Below are positions 36,761 to 48,362 of a stretch of 64,000 bases of DNA, in pieces; within the stretch, counting starts at the first letter, position 1, and the number at the start of each line of letters is the position of its first letter. Source of the stretch: Rutstroemia sp. NJR-2017a BVV2 (lineage: Eukaryota > Ascomycota > Leotiomycetes > Helotiales > Rutstroemiaceae). The stretch lies in NCBI GenBank assembly GCA_002946415.1, contig NJPS01000043.1, positions 248,001-312,000 on the forward strand. Reading direction: 5' to 3'. The notes below the pieces were generated by a model that was not told where the DNA came from, did not search any database, and saw nothing but the letters and a program-made list of their open reading frames with translations. A program made the translations under genes and the position numbers.

Positions 36761-38207
36761 ATGGGTCGATGCGCCTTCGTTTTCCCCAGCCTTCACATTT
36801 TACATTTTCCCTGCATCGCTAAGTCGACATGAATGCGCGCTTCACATACTTCGTACACTTCTTACACATGCGGTTCCATTATGCTAACGTAATTCTATGT
36901 CTGAGAGCTGGACTTACCAGCCTTGCAAGTTGTAATGCTCGCGTGTCCATTGCTCGACCTCTTTCTACGAAGTAACCTACGGTAAAAGTCGGCCTTTTCT
37001 AATACAGCAGCGACGCCGAACAAGCAAGCACGCCTCCTTCCATATATCTCAAGCAACTCCATTGACGCCAGACTCTGCCATCGACTGTCTACCTTCCCTC
37101 GAGCAATAGCTCATCTTCTTTGCTCCCATCTTGTGCGATACTCCCCAGCGATGAGAAATCTGAGAACTCATCGATTTCCTTCGTGTTTAGATGTCATTTC
37201 TTGGCCTTCAAAGCCCGTTCCATCTTAGGCAAAAGCCTGATACGCCATAATCGCGTGTTTGGGCGATTCTTTTGCGTTGTTTTGCGTCTGATATGATCTC
37301 TGAATGAGCTAGAGAGTCCAGAAGAGCTCTTTCGGCGCAAGGATCATAGAGCAGGCCGCCGACCCTAGAGCCGACACCCACTATCCAGTGGTAGAGTTTG
37401 GAATGAAGCACATGTAGTTCATGCTTTTTCGTCGCAAAAGTGGCCCAACGTGTTCCGCAAACTTTGTTCTATTTATGTGAAACCAGTTTCCCCGCGCCGA
37501 AGGATCGCAAATGCTCCTGAGGCTCTTACCAAAGTTAAGCTCCATCCAGATGGATATTCGGGGACGAAAATGATGTCCTGCTCAGCAAGCTGTTCTGAGC
37601 TGGTAGGAAAGATTCCGTCTTCTCCATTGTAGTTGCTTGTTTCGACTCGTCTTAGTATTGAAGGTTAGTTGGAGGAGAAAAGTTGTAAGTTTTCGCTGAG
37701 TGGATTACGGATTTTCAAGAGTATCCAAAGCAAACCGACGGAATGGAGGCGAGGTTCCTGCAATGAAGGGGCGACCAGAATTGATCTTACTGAGGTGCGT
37801 CATGAAACCTTCATGCAATGCCCAACAGTCATTTCGTACGTGGATAAGAGTAGGCCAAGATTAGTGTCAATAGCCATGCAGCGAGTCGGACAGCATCAGG
37901 AGAGGTTTTGTTCGCTTCCGTGGCTATGGAACATGTTGCTGCCCATCTGAACTTGTATAAATTTCCTTCCAGGGCTTCGCGTAGTATTATGGTATTAGCG
38001 GTATTAGCAGAAGCTAGCCTCACAATGTGCCATCCTGAAAAAGTATAGATCGAAATCTAAACTACGCAGGAACCTATCAATGTCGGAATAATATCAGCAT
38101 GCCACTCCTATATAAACTTCAGCGCGATGGATAACGTGAGGTTGCACCTTAGGCATGTCAATCCTTGGGCATGGGCCGTATTCGAGAATCATAGCATATA
38201 ACCCTAG

Positions 38208-39481
38208 TTATCCTAAATAATTTTGGCGCGTATGCAGAGGTCTCAATTCCCTGAGTCCCTCGAACCCCGTGTCTGTATTCCAGCCCCAGACAATAGCGTA
38301 ATGTCTGGCTAGCAGCAGCCATTCTTCAACTTCGTCCAAGCCCTCTAACCTATCGACCCTCTCTCTTTCAGTATCTACAACCCACCTATCCCACACGTCC
38401 TCTATGCTCACTGCATTAGCTCCACCGCCCGAAACGCCAAACCCAAGATCTGCCAGCCTGCCTCGTTGGTCCTCAAGTGTTTTGTACTTTTGAACTGTAG
38501 GCATAGTGATACCACGGGAAGCAAGGTTCTCCACCATCATTTGGCCAAACGCGTCGTTCACACCGATCGGCTCGTAGAGAACGATACCAACACTTTTTAT
38601 CTTTCCTGTGAACCAGTTTATTACATTCTTTGCTACTTCTGCATTGAGATAGCATAGGCAACATTCAGATATTATTAATGTAGGCAGGTCGTTTCGAATG
38701 CCATAAAATCTCTCGAGGCTGTGGATTTCTGGTAGCTGGCGAAGGTCCATAGGGTGGCATATGTATCCGGCCGAGCTTTCATCTTTTGAAGCATGAGTGA
38801 ATCCCCATTCCATGCTCTCTTGAGCATTAGCCCCTGTCGCATCCACTCCTCCGTTATCACCTTGTTTCCGCTCGAACAACTTGTCTGTGCCTACGAGAAC
38901 AGGATGATTTTGTTGAACAAGTCGGTATTTGGCGGCACAGACTGCGGGAAAGTCGAACTCGTGATATACAACATTTTGATGGCCATTGCGCGCCCGAAGA
39001 CGAAAGTATCGAGTATCTGTGCCGGCCCCTAGGGATATTATTTGTTTCGGTATGGTAGGACATTCATCGGTCTTCGACAGAAATGCGTCGACAAGTAGGT
39101 CTAAAGCTGCCGTGCGAGAATAAGTTCCTAAGCCAAGTGTTACATATTAGCTGCTTCCGCATGAAGTAGTGGACCGCACTCTGCACTCGCAGATACGAAG
39201 GCTAACGAACCTCTATTGATGATTGGTAGCCTTCGTGTACCACTGCTGCTGACAAAATAACGAGCAAAAGGATCATCAAGGTATCCTAAGGTGACTGCAC
39301 TGAGGCGGGATACAGCTGCATCTGTGTCTGTGCCTTGAATGACTTTGTCTCCCCGGTTCGAAGCACTTTCCGAGTGCTGATTCAAAGGATTACGTAGACC
39401 GGAACCTCTACCTCTACCTCTGCCACGAGATCGAGGTTCGCCGCGTAATGATAATAGATTGGGTATCTCTTGTGCAGACAT
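38208..39481 (-). CDS. ppm1: Leucine carboxyl methyltransferase 1 (PP2A methyltransferase)
   Basis: Two exons, 39481-39211 and 39127-38208, with an 83-nt intron (phase 1); 396 aa. A Gly/Arg-rich N-terminal segment ([14 protein letters not shown]) is followed by [24 protein letters not shown]. The SAM-binding motif is [13 protein letters not shown], and [11 protein letters not shown] lines the active site. Family knowledge: LCMT1/Ppm1 methylates the C-terminal Leu carboxylate of the PP2A catalytic subunit and so controls holoenzyme assembly. It starts [14 protein letters not shown]. The frame is open further upstream on the minus strand only in other frames. It is divergent from the SUN gene over 3 kb. 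Confidence 0.93.
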
Positions 39482-42400
39482 TGTACCTTTGCATATCGCA
39501 ATTCGGGATGATGAAAGCAGCAAGTGCTCGAGCTGGTGGGGTTAGCAAGGCGGGAAGGCTTGTACCACATTGAGACTAGCTTGAGCCCCAGTTTAACGAG
39601 GCGGAAAAGCCTAACGCCCGATACTTCTTGTGCAAGTTTAGTAAAATATTCTCCGCAAAGATTAAGATTTTGACTGACATGTTCGAAGACGGTTTGATTA
39701 CAGAATTCACTATCCATTAGTTCAGAGCAAGAGCGGACGATTGAAGCCATATTGTTTTTGGAAACGAGTTCTCTCACTCATCAATTGATTCCACAACTCT
39801 TTCTACGAGGTGATTGCTCTATCCTGGGGCACGCTCTGGAGGTCAGAGAGGTTTTCATCTGAATACAGACAAGCGTCTGTAGCGCAAGTCTATATCAAGG
39901 TGCAAAAACCAGAAAACATATCTGGATCACAATGACTTTGGATCTCATTCTTCGGGGCTGCACTACAATGTCTCCTCCAGACCCATGAAAAGTGGTAGTT
40001 TTAGTCATCGTCATTGGATCCAACATGGCTTCACCAGTTTCGGAGAAACTCGCGCAAGTCCCTGCTTGAGTCCGCTGTCTCTTCTGCCGTTTATGCGCTC
40101 CCAGCGAACTGACTGGTCCAGACAAGACCTCCAGGTCTTGTCGATAGGCACGCAAAAACCGGTGCTGATGGCTGAACAATGGAAAAGTGGGCGCTGGTGT
40201 TTCGTTTCTTTTCGTTTGTTTTCGTGTGTTCCCATTTGCTTCAATCGTTTCGGACACGAGTGTGCCTCTGTTGTAGGCTTGTAACAAGGGAAGAATTGCT
40301 GACTTCCTCGTCATCACCTCTTCAAATTGTGCGTTTCCTCACTAGCTACGGTGACTGCATTTCTCTATACGTTTTCGCCGCTGGTAGCTAATGATACGGC
40401 ACGGCAACGTTGAAGATACTTCTTGAAAGCCCATCTTATTGCTTGATTCAGGGCAGCCGCTGGTATAAATAAGTCAAGAATGGGCATCCAAACGCATAGC
40501 TAGTCGCAATACCTTGATCGCGGAGCCCTAAAAACCGCGTAGTAGTGTGCTTCGAGTGCAACAATGGTCTTGTTAGACTGCGAATGTTTACCAGGAAAGG
40601 ATAAACTATTGGAAATACAGAGGCCCCTAGGGATTGGTTACTCTCTCCAAGCTTGCATTGACAAGACGTCATAAAGTTCCAACCTACTGCTCGATTACAC
40701 AACATTATTTCTCCTCACAATACTACGTGTCATTGAGGAGAAGCATCAATGCAGATCGTCTGGATGTTGAGGTAGCTTGTATCTGCTGTCATCAGCAATC
40801 CTCCGAGTGACGTCGCACATACACCATACCTTGTGCGGACAATGGAGGTATACACGAATCTCCTTGGAACAACTAGCCTGTACTCGATACCAAACCCTCA
40901 ATGGCGCAATGCTGAGACTCACACCTATAAGAGTTCAAAGCTCGTTAAAGCAGGTCGAACTTAAGGGGGGCCAATCGAGTTACAGCAGCGACAAATACAT
41001 CGCAAATCCGCTACCAAAAATAAAGATAAGAACCGGCAGGATCTACCGAAAGGGCATCTATGTATGGTCGTCTCAATTGTCTTGAATTAGCAAATCACGA
41101 ATGAAACTTTTACTAAAAGTGTTGACCATCCCGCGTCGAAAACAATAAACACTTATCACACAGGAGGTCTTAGAGAGCCGAGGTCGTTCGAGATTGTTCT
41201 GCAGTTACTGATATCCGATGGTAGCACCACATATACGATGAAAGCCTCGAGGGAAACATGCTGCGGATGAGAGTACAATATTGAATCCTCTCTGGCAGCT
41301 GAGATTTACACATGTTTTATGCGAGACGACTTCAGCCTTGATATCTGACGCAGGAACACAATTCATAGGCACCTCCGTGAAGCCTTCAAGCTGCGAGAAA
41401 GGAGTTCGAACTTACTTCGGCACGGACAAAATGTATGTATCGGTGAGAATGCGGAGCGATAGCATCCAAAAGCTGTCATGTCCGAGAATGAAAGATCAAA
41501 AGGGGACCAGTGCTACAACTATCTAGGCATAGTCCATCCGATAAACCGAAATTCCACCCACTTTGCTTTGGCATTCCAATTGATCGTCAAAATAAACAAT
41601 GGTTTTTCTGGGGAATGCTTAGACTTATCGGAGCACTGTAGCAGAGGTTGGCAACGCCCCTTGGCTGTTCGGATAAAGGTGCTGTTCTGAGAGCATGATA
41701 GGACGGACGAGAGAGTCAGGGTTCGATTGGAGATGAGAGAGAGAGCAAATCTCTGGTAAATCTCTGGTAAAAGAGCTTCTTGGGGTATGGAAACCCTTTT
41801 TGGCTGCGGCTCGAGCACCAGCCAAGTGACACAAACAACACTTCAAATCCGCACTAACCTTTTATCGTCCGAATTAATTTAAAATGCGCGGTGAGCAGGG
41901 GTCTTATCAATGGTCGATCGTTTAATTCAATTCCCATTCGAGCTTAGCCTCAGGTACACCCCATACGGCTTTTTTGGCTGACCAATAAGGAGCAGCCCTC
42001 GTCGGCAAAGAAACGCCTATTCAGGATTTTAAAACATGGATTCTGATTATGCAATTTCCCAAGCCGCCAGTGCAGAGTCGACCGATCTCCAATACTCCAG
42101 ACTCTTGCAGGATGAGGAAATGGGAGACGCCTTGATCAGCCTCTGGACACCCTCGTGGACCACTTCGTGACCTGCGAAGCCCACCTCTGCTTCTAACATC
42201 TTTATCCTCGTCTCTCTGCAGTCTCTTTTTGAGCATCACAATCGTTCCATCCGGCTTCTTGTCGCCATTACGCTCTCTACTACTCATATGCCATTGCGCT
42301 CGTAATAGCAAATTCTCTCGTTACCGCCATTATCTGTCTTTCGGTTCGGATTTCAAAATTTCATCCACCAATTTTCACTATAATCATAATTCAGCGCTCT

Positions 42401-42514
42401 AAGTCGAATACCACGAAAGTTCCAACAGCCAACAACCAACGGGTCGAGTTTCGCTCAGAAACACTCTCACTAACGGCAAGATCTAGCCGAAGATAGATCC
42501 CACATTCTCTCAAG
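39482..42514. other. 3.0-kb divergent gap, ppm1 / SUN gene
   Basis: The largest ORF is 140 codons on the minus strand (40317-39895), Arg/Thr-rich without recognisable domain. A 99-codon plus-strand ORF overlaps it. An 11-bp direct repeat lies at 41750. Stop-dense AT-rich DNA fills 40400-41500. The 200 bp before the SUN gene look like a leader. I cannot tell whether a short lineage-specific gene hides here. Confidence 0.5.
41750..41771. repeat. 11-bp tandem duplication (TCTCTGGTAAA)
   Basis: Two perfect adjacent copies in non-coding DNA, preceded by a short GA run. Confidence 0.85.
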
Positions 42515-44118
42515 ATGAAGCTTTTGGATATGCAAATCGCAATTGGCGCGGCCATTGCATTGTTGTTGGTGCCTTGCGAAGCAAAGCGCGGTCGTGGTCT
42601 TTCGCACCTGGATATCCTGGAAAAGCGCCATTCGCACAAGCGGACTCATGCATCACCACGAGAGGAAGCGTCTGGTGAAGTTCTCCAAAAGCGTGGGCAA
42701 TGCGCCTTCCCAACAGATGCCGGACTTGTCTCAGTCACTCCTGGATCGAAGAACGCTGGTTGGGCTATGAGTCCAGATCAAGCATGTACACCAGGCATGT
42801 ACTGCCCGTATGCTTGTCCTCCTGGTCAAGTCATGGCGCAATGGAATCCAAAGGCGACTTCATATAGCTACCCTTTGTCTATGGTATGTGCGATGCGAAG
42901 CTTGCAAAGTTAACATACTTACTTTTCTCTAGGATGGAGGATTGTACTGCAACTCGAACGGTGAAATCAAAAAGCCATTCTCCAACCAACCATATTGTGT
43001 CTCCGGTACTGGAACAGTTGGAGTAGTCAACAGTTGTGGCGGAACTGTTTCATTCTGTCAGACAGTTCTGCCAGGAAATGAAGCCATGTTAATCCCAACT
43101 GGGGTTGACAGCTCCTCGCAATTGGCGGTGCCAGGCACAGACTACTGGTGCGAGACTGCAGCGCAGTATGTGTCTTCCATTAATATTACTTAGTTATCGG
43201 AAACTAACGATTCGTAGTTATTATATCAATGCTCCAGGTGTTTCCACATCCGACGCCTGTATCTGGGGAGATGGATCTAAACCGATTGGAAACTGGGCTC
43301 CTTATGTGGCGGGCGCAAATACCGTTGCAAATGGTGATACCTACGTTAAGATTGGCTGGAACCCTATCTGGACCGGCAGTTCTTTGTCAAAAACCATGCC
43401 CACTTTTGGTATCAAAATCGAGTGTTCTGGCTCTGGTTGCAATGGCCTTCCATGTTCAATCGACCCATCAATTGATGGAATCGGAGGCGTCACTAGCGCC
43501 GACCAAGCAAGTGGTGCGGGGGGAGCTAGTTTTTGCGTTGTGACTGTTCCTTCCGGGTTGACAGCCGATATTGTCGTCTTTGAAATTGGTGGCTCAGGCA
43601 GCTCGAAACCCGCATCTTCATCAAAAGCCGCTTCCTCAAGCGCTTCTCCAACCCCAACTCCGACCCCCACTCCATCCTCTACCAGTTCCAAAACTTCAAC
43701 CCCCCCTCCGTCATCAACAACCTCAAGTAGCTCATCCAGCTCTACGCATTCGTCTACTTCGTCGTCAACATCCTCGTCTAGCTCCACTTCCTCGTCTGCT
43801 GTTTCCAGTTCTACGATTTCGAGCTCCACCGTTTCTCTTTACAGTCACACTTCCAGCATCATTTCCTCAACCTCTTACCCGGTTACTAGCAATGCGCCTC
43901 ATATTATGATACAGAATGGAACTGTGCAAACTGGTAGCGGAAGCACACTAGTAGCACAATCCACCCAATCTGTAGCTGGTAGCCCTATCACCAGCGCTGG
44001 TGGTGCCGCTACTGCGACAAGCACCGACAGCAAAAAGAAGTCCGCTGCTACTGCTCAACAAGTTTCCAACTCAATGTTCGGCCTTGTCCTACTCATCGCC
44101 ATCGCGTGCCTCATCTAA
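42515..44118 (+). CDS. SUN-family (GH132) cell-wall protein, GPI-anchored
   Basis: Three exons, 42515-42883, 42933-43165 and 43218-44118; 500 aa. A signal peptide (IAIGAAIALLLVPCEA) is followed by a KR-rich propeptide with a KRG processing site before QCAFPTDAG. The SUN domain has its Cys-rich blocks: PGMYCPYACPPGQVMAQWNP, DGGLYCNSNGEIKKPF and TDYWCETAAHYYINAPG. Then come a GIKIECSGSGCNGLPC loop and FCVVTVPSG. From about residue 325 a Ser/Thr/Pro-rich stalk runs for over 100 residues. The last 17 residues are hydrophobic, consistent with a GPI signal. Family knowledge: SUN proteins (Sim1, Sun4, Uth1, Sun41) act on beta-1,3-glucan in septation and wall remodelling. Confidence 0.93.
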
Positions 44119-45078
44119 GCAAATCATTCACGATCTTCATTTCCTTTTTACATAATCTTCTGGTCTCCTAGACATTTTACCGACTACTACCTTCTAATGC
44201 GTCTGGAAGACGCAATACTCTTGACGAAAACATTACTATGCTTCATGATTCTGTATACATGGCATCACATACATACCATGTTTTGCATCTAATTCCTATT
44301 GGATAATTTACTCGTTTCGCACATACGCCTGCGTTCGCTGAACGAACCACAACTGCACGGCGCGACACACTCTGCGTCTATTTTCTTGTTTCGATATTTA
44401 TTTTTATACCCCTTGGTTCTTCGTGGTCGGGACTGGTTGTGGAAACATATTCGCTATCTGGCCGTCTTATTTTGTTTGGATTTGCTTGGAGAAATATAGG
44501 AAGGGAAAAGGGGATGCTCGGGGGCGGCTTTATCTTCTTACGACTCATATACGTGATTGATGCTTATACACGATTATTTTTTTGGCTAGGCGGTACGTTC
44601 TTCTGAGAAGTCCTATTTTTGGGTTCGTGGGATTTGGGTTGGTTGGGTTAGGTGGATGGGTCGTTGGATGAGACGGAGGCTTGTGGGATGAACTTGGGAA
44701 GAATGGCCGGTGGAGGAAGCTTACTTACATAATTTCTATTGTGCTGTGGATGAAATTGGTGTACGCAAGACAGATGTACGGATAGTGTGCAGATGGTTAG
44801 CCAAGAGGGTAGGTGGTTTTGGTGTGTTTAGTGTGCGATGAGCGGATAAGGGGAGGGTATGGCGAGAGGTTCAATTGAATTGCAGTCATCTGACCTGACT
44901 TACTTCTCATTGCTATGATCTGATTATGACGAAAACATTGATGTACAGAGATTCGGGAGATATTTTGGTATTGATGGCGGCTGTCTCACTTCGCTTGACA
45001 CAAGCAGCGCCAACTTCTTCATGTCTAGGTCGAACACTTCAAGGTTGGTATATATAGACTTTCAAACAAAATTCAAGC
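44119..45078. other. Intergenic region, SUN gene / 5S rRNA
   Basis: This is the 3' flank of the SUN gene. 44520-44880 is rich in TTGG and GGTTGGG. One 66-codon ORF has no features. A TATA-like motif closes the region before the 5S gene. Confidence 0.6.
45049..45056 (+). promoter_or_regulatory. TATA-like element upstream of 5S rRNA
   Basis: TATATATA spans 23-30 bp upstream of the 5S rRNA start. Dispersed 5S genes in Neurospora and relatives have an upstream TATA element at this spacing besides the internal promoter. Function here is inferred from position. Confidence 0.6.
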
Positions 45079-45198
45079 ACATACGACCATAGATCAAGGA
45101 GAAATGGGCATCCCGTCCGCTCTGCCATACATAAGCCTTGAATCGGTGGATTAGTAGTTGGGTGGGTGACCACCAGCGAATCCCCACTGTTGTATGTT
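45079..45198 (+). rRNA. 5S ribosomal RNA
   Basis: 120 nt beginning ACATACGACC and ending TGTTGTATGTT, whose ends pair to form helix I. The RNA polymerase III internal control region is intact (GTAGTTGGGTGGGTGACC, then ACCAGCGAATCCC), as is ATCCCGTCCGCTC. It is followed at once by a T-rich stretch (CTTTTTCATTTT) suited to Pol III termination. It is a single dispersed copy, as usual in filamentous ascomycetes. No mutation is seen in conserved positions, so it is probably functional. Confidence 0.95.
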
Positions 45199-45891
45199 CT
45201 TTTTCATTTTGCGTTTTGTATCCTTATCTTCTTAAAATGTTTTATCCGTCTGCCTTGCGGCTGGTTTTGCTTTTAAACATGCTGCCCGCGGGTGCAATCT
45301 TTTAGTTCGAGATCTGCTTGGGAGTTTAGCCGGTGGTATACTTGCAGTTGAGACGTCACATAGCTGGTGGACGAGGCAAGGTCAAGCAGCATAAGTGAAG
45401 GAGAGATGAGAACAAGTACAATATCTGGTGATGGTCGTTTCTGAAGTGTCGTCGTTAAATGGTATAGCGTTGATCCCTGTAGGTTCAACTTTCCTGTATG
45501 TCTCTGCCAGAAAAAGGTAATAGCCATTTCGGCATCTACTATCAAAACAGCATAATTCTCGAGTTTCTTCATTCATTCTTTGGGCTCATCGAGTCATCAT
45601 GGAACTCATTGTAGTAGATAATCGTTGGGCTACAATCATACCACATGAGTTGATTCGGGCGGCACTGGAAAAAGAACCATTAGTTCACATTACGTTCTTG
45701 TTTGCCAATAGTGTGGTGTGCTACACTTGAGTATATGTGAAGTACTTGCTTTTTTCAGTCACTAACTTAAAATTCACAGCTAATGCTCTCTAAAAAGCGA
45801 GAATCATTTCATCGAAGACTCTCACCGAGCTATTTGCAAGCATCTCGCAGCCGACAGCAATTCCCGGATCAAGTGTTCAACCAGAGGATGC
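45199..45891. other. Region between 5S rRNA and the repeat ORF
   Basis: A 99-codon minus-strand ORF (45572-45273) and an overlapping 64-codon frame show no family features. A plus-strand ATG at 45599 opens 43 codons (MELIVVDNRWATIIPHELIR at the start). It could be a first exon of the following ORF, but no canonical donor joins them. Confidence 0.4.
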
Positions 45892-46299
45892 ATGGGTTGG
45901 GTTAAGCACGCCGGAGTGCAAAATCAGTCTCAGGCACAGGTACAGATACAGGGACAGGGACAGCAAGTTCAGCAATCGGTACAGGGACAACAAGTTCAGC
46001 AACTGGAACAGGGACAGTGGCAGCAAGTTCAGCAACCGGTAGAGGGACCGCAACTGGAGAGATTGTACCCTCGATGTGAGAAACTCAGTTGTAAAGACGC
46101 TCGAGTAGGACCGAGAGTCTGCGGCAAACGTGAGTTCAGTAGGAATTAAAAAAAAAAACATATTCCCAATAGACCTATGATAACTAACACGTTTCTGGCA
46201 TAAAAAGACGGCTATTCCGTGAGCGGCTGCAGTAACAGCAGTGCCACTCCGTTTCGTCCGATTTCTTTTTGTCCTACCCATCGCAAGATATATACTTAA
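45892..46299 (+). CDS. Doubtful gene: Gln-repeat protein with Cys/His motifs
   Basis: The frame from ATG 45892 reads MGWVKHAGVQ, a QGQQVQQ repeat, then YPRCEKLSCKD and VCGKR. If the GTGAGT at 46130 is a donor and AAAAAG (46202-46207, 18 nt after a CTAAC branch site) the acceptor, the frame continues HGYSVSGCSNSS and FCPTHRKIYT to a stop. The result has Cys-x4-Cys, Cys-x2-His and later Cys-x2-His spacing like a small zinc fold. The same frame is open upstream to another AAAAAG at 45799 and adds CKH and CSTRGC, so real coding may begin further left. Two AAG acceptors are unusual, so this may be a decaying gene. No family recognised. Confidence 0.3.
45949..46041. repeat. 33/27/33-bp coding-type minisatellite
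   Basis: Three units (45949-45981, 45982-46008, 46009-46041), each starting CAGGGACA and holding CAAGTTCAGCAA. Unit lengths differ only by multiples of three. The plus strand encodes QGQQVQQ-type repeats; the minus strand is also open and encodes Leu-rich repeats. Confidence 0.9.
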
Positions 46300-47387
46300 A
46301 CCTCCAGAAAAATGATAGGTATGTTAACCTATTAATCAATCCAAACGTAAAAACATTCGGCTAATAGACTAGAATTGCATTTCCTTCAGTGCCATAAGCG
46401 CTCTGAAAGTGGTCTGTTTGCTGAGGGCGAACGTTTTTGGCACTTCCTGGGATAGCCGTGTAGCCTTGGCTGATACTAATATTGGACTGTATGGAAGGGC
46501 AATGTTTTTAATTGATATAGATTAACGATTAGTTTTCTCATGAATCAAACTCTATGAATAATCCAAAGCTCCTACGCCGCCCCTCCCAACGTGACCATCT
46601 GTTCCACCAATCGCACCCTACCGCTTTTGGGTTGATATAGTGGTTATGTCATTAGAAACTCCCTAGCAATGAAATGAGGTACAGATACCATTATAAGTTG
46701 TTTCAGAACAGGTAGAAAAGATAACTTCTCAAAGTATCTCATATGAAATCAGATCACATGAAACTACGTAACATATGCTACTACTATATAGGCTTGCACC
46801 AGAGTTACATGATATACATCTGCAAAGCCAAGAGCAGAAACTAGTTAGTAGAATCTCAAACTGTCTTCTTGTCATTTCTTTCATTCATATCTCCAACTAC
46901 AACCACTTGGTATCCTAACGCCACCCCCACCAGCGACTCCGAGGACTTAGAGCTATTCCTGTCCCAGTATCACACCCCTAAACAGACTAACTATACATAC
47001 AACATAGCTTCTCGTCAGCCATCCCGCCTGCCGGAGGACGTGGAAGAGTGGTCTGGTATGGAAGTCGATATCTCATCTGCTGCTTTTGGGATTGTAAAGG
47101 AAACGAGTACAAACCATTTACCACTAAGCAAAGGCAGGGAAGCGAGAAGAAATAAAGGGGGAAGAATTCGGGTGCGAGGAGAACGAAAGGAGCGTCCTGC
47201 CTTGAATGCATGCAATGATATATTTGGTCTGAGCAGGGCATGGAATCGTAATGATTATTCCTCTCTTCCCTCAAACAAGAGAACTTGAAAAAGATGCAAA
47301 GAGATATATCGAACAAGCTCCAGATCCCGCTAAGAATAACAAGCAAAAAGTCAGAAATGCCAGAAAATCATCCAAACTTCATCTGCA
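46300..47387. other. Intergenic region with an unassigned ORF
   Basis: The left 500 bp are AT-rich without coding signal. A plus-strand frame is open from about 46845 to 47288 (near 148 codons) without an early ATG; its first ATG (about 47058) gives MEVDISSAAFG. The translation includes SDSEDLELFLSQY and a basic RGERKER block, so it could be a relic or an exon. Nothing supports a gene model, and its end runs toward the cutinase 3' flank. Confidence 0.4.
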
Positions 47388-48362
47388 TCAAACCAAAAGT
47401 CCTAGTCCCACAAACGCTACGAGTACAGACCAACCTAAAGCCCTGCTCGAAGAAACTTCGTTAGCTTTTTCTTTCGAAAGACTAGATCCTATCTGAGATA
47501 TTGTACCATTTGAAGCATTCCCCAATACTTTATCTGTGACAAACTTTGCGGCCTGCGTGCCGTATTTGGTGACGTAGGAGAGATGCACTTGGAGGGAATT
47601 GCCGGAGTCGCAGAATCTGTTTTGTGGGGCGCAGTGATTAGATTCATGGGTTATGCGGAAGTTTGGAAGTTTGTTTGGAAAGGAGAAGGGTTGGAGAACA
47701 CTTACTCGTCGTTGTCGTCGCAGAAAGATACAGTCTGTGCGGCAGGACAGGCGGCTAGGTTTTGACGGGGGAAGAGACCGGTCTTTTTGGCTGTTCCGGC
47801 ATCGAATGATTGGCCGGATACGTGGGAGGGGTCACCCATTAGTACCATTGCGACGACTGTGGATCGAATTAGAGGCTGCATTCCGTGAGCTCGGGCAGGC
47901 AATGTTCTTACCGTTCTTAGAATCGGCTGCGGATAACGCTTGAGTAGCATTTGAGAACCCCTTTTCCGAAACCCCGCACATCATATCAGCAGCAACTTGC
48001 GCACCCTGTGAGTATCCCATCACTGCAATCTTGGAATCGGGACATCTAGCTGTGTATTCTTGGACGAGCTTCGTCATGGCTGCTACACCAGACTGCTCGG
48101 AGGCCTGGTATTGCGTGAGGGTGGCTGGATAGTCGACAGCTTCAGAATCGGACCCCGGGATGGCTTGCTTGACCATGGTTGCTACCGCTCCGATGATGCC
48201 TTCACCTGGTGCTTCGGTACTGGCTCGTGCGATGATCATGTGTACTCCGCTGGTTGTGCAGTTGCCCGCGTCTGTGCTGGTGTTCACCGCTCGTGGATAG
48301 TAGCCGCTGGCTGATACTAAGGTGATGAGGCCGAAGCCAAGGAAAACGGAAGATGGTTGCAT
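47388..48362 (-). CDS. Cutinase-family esterase (CE5), probably GPI-anchored
   Basis: Three exons, 48362-47912, 47856-47706 and 47616-47388; 276 aa. Signal peptide: SVFLGFGLITLVSAS. The CE5 domain shows GVHMIIARASTEAPGEG, the nucleophile elbow VMGYSQGAQ, the Asp loop NDEFCDSG (junction of exons 2 and 3) and the His in VHLSYVTKYG, so the Ser-Asp-His triad is complete. Cys pairs sit at the expected places. After SNGTISQIGSS a Ser-rich linker leads to a hydrophobic end (WSVLVAFVGLGLLV), consistent with a GPI signal. Family knowledge: CE5 includes cutinases and acetylxylan esterases acting on plant surface polymers. Substrate cannot be told from sequence. It is divergent from the Zn2Cys6 regulator across 1.1 kb. 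Confidence 0.9.

Larger units (their letters stand above)
35995..38207. other. 2.2-kb intergenic region
   Basis: It lies between the coiled-coil gene start and the ppm1 stop, both on the minus strand. Two simple repeats (36354 and 36691) are present. ORFs up to 93 codons on both strands lack family resemblance. No RNA gene was recognised. Confidence 0.55.

Noticed and set aside
39382..39777. 131-codon minus-strand ORF overlapping the ppm1 start
   Set aside because: It overlaps ppm1 in another frame, its 3' part is a shadow of the Gly/Arg-rich coding region, and it has no domain.
39895..40317. 140-codon minus-strand ORF
   Set aside because: Arg/Thr-rich with no domain, no conserved motif and an overlapping plus-strand ORF of similar length.
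41690..41760. tRNA-like GGGTTCGATTGG box
   Set aside because: Resembles a B-box alone; no matching acceptor stem, A-box or anticodon arm around it.
43341..43829. 162-codon acidic minus-strand ORF in the SUN gene
   Set aside because: It arises from the Ser/Thr/Pro codons of the stalk read backwards (Glu/Val repeats); low complexity only.
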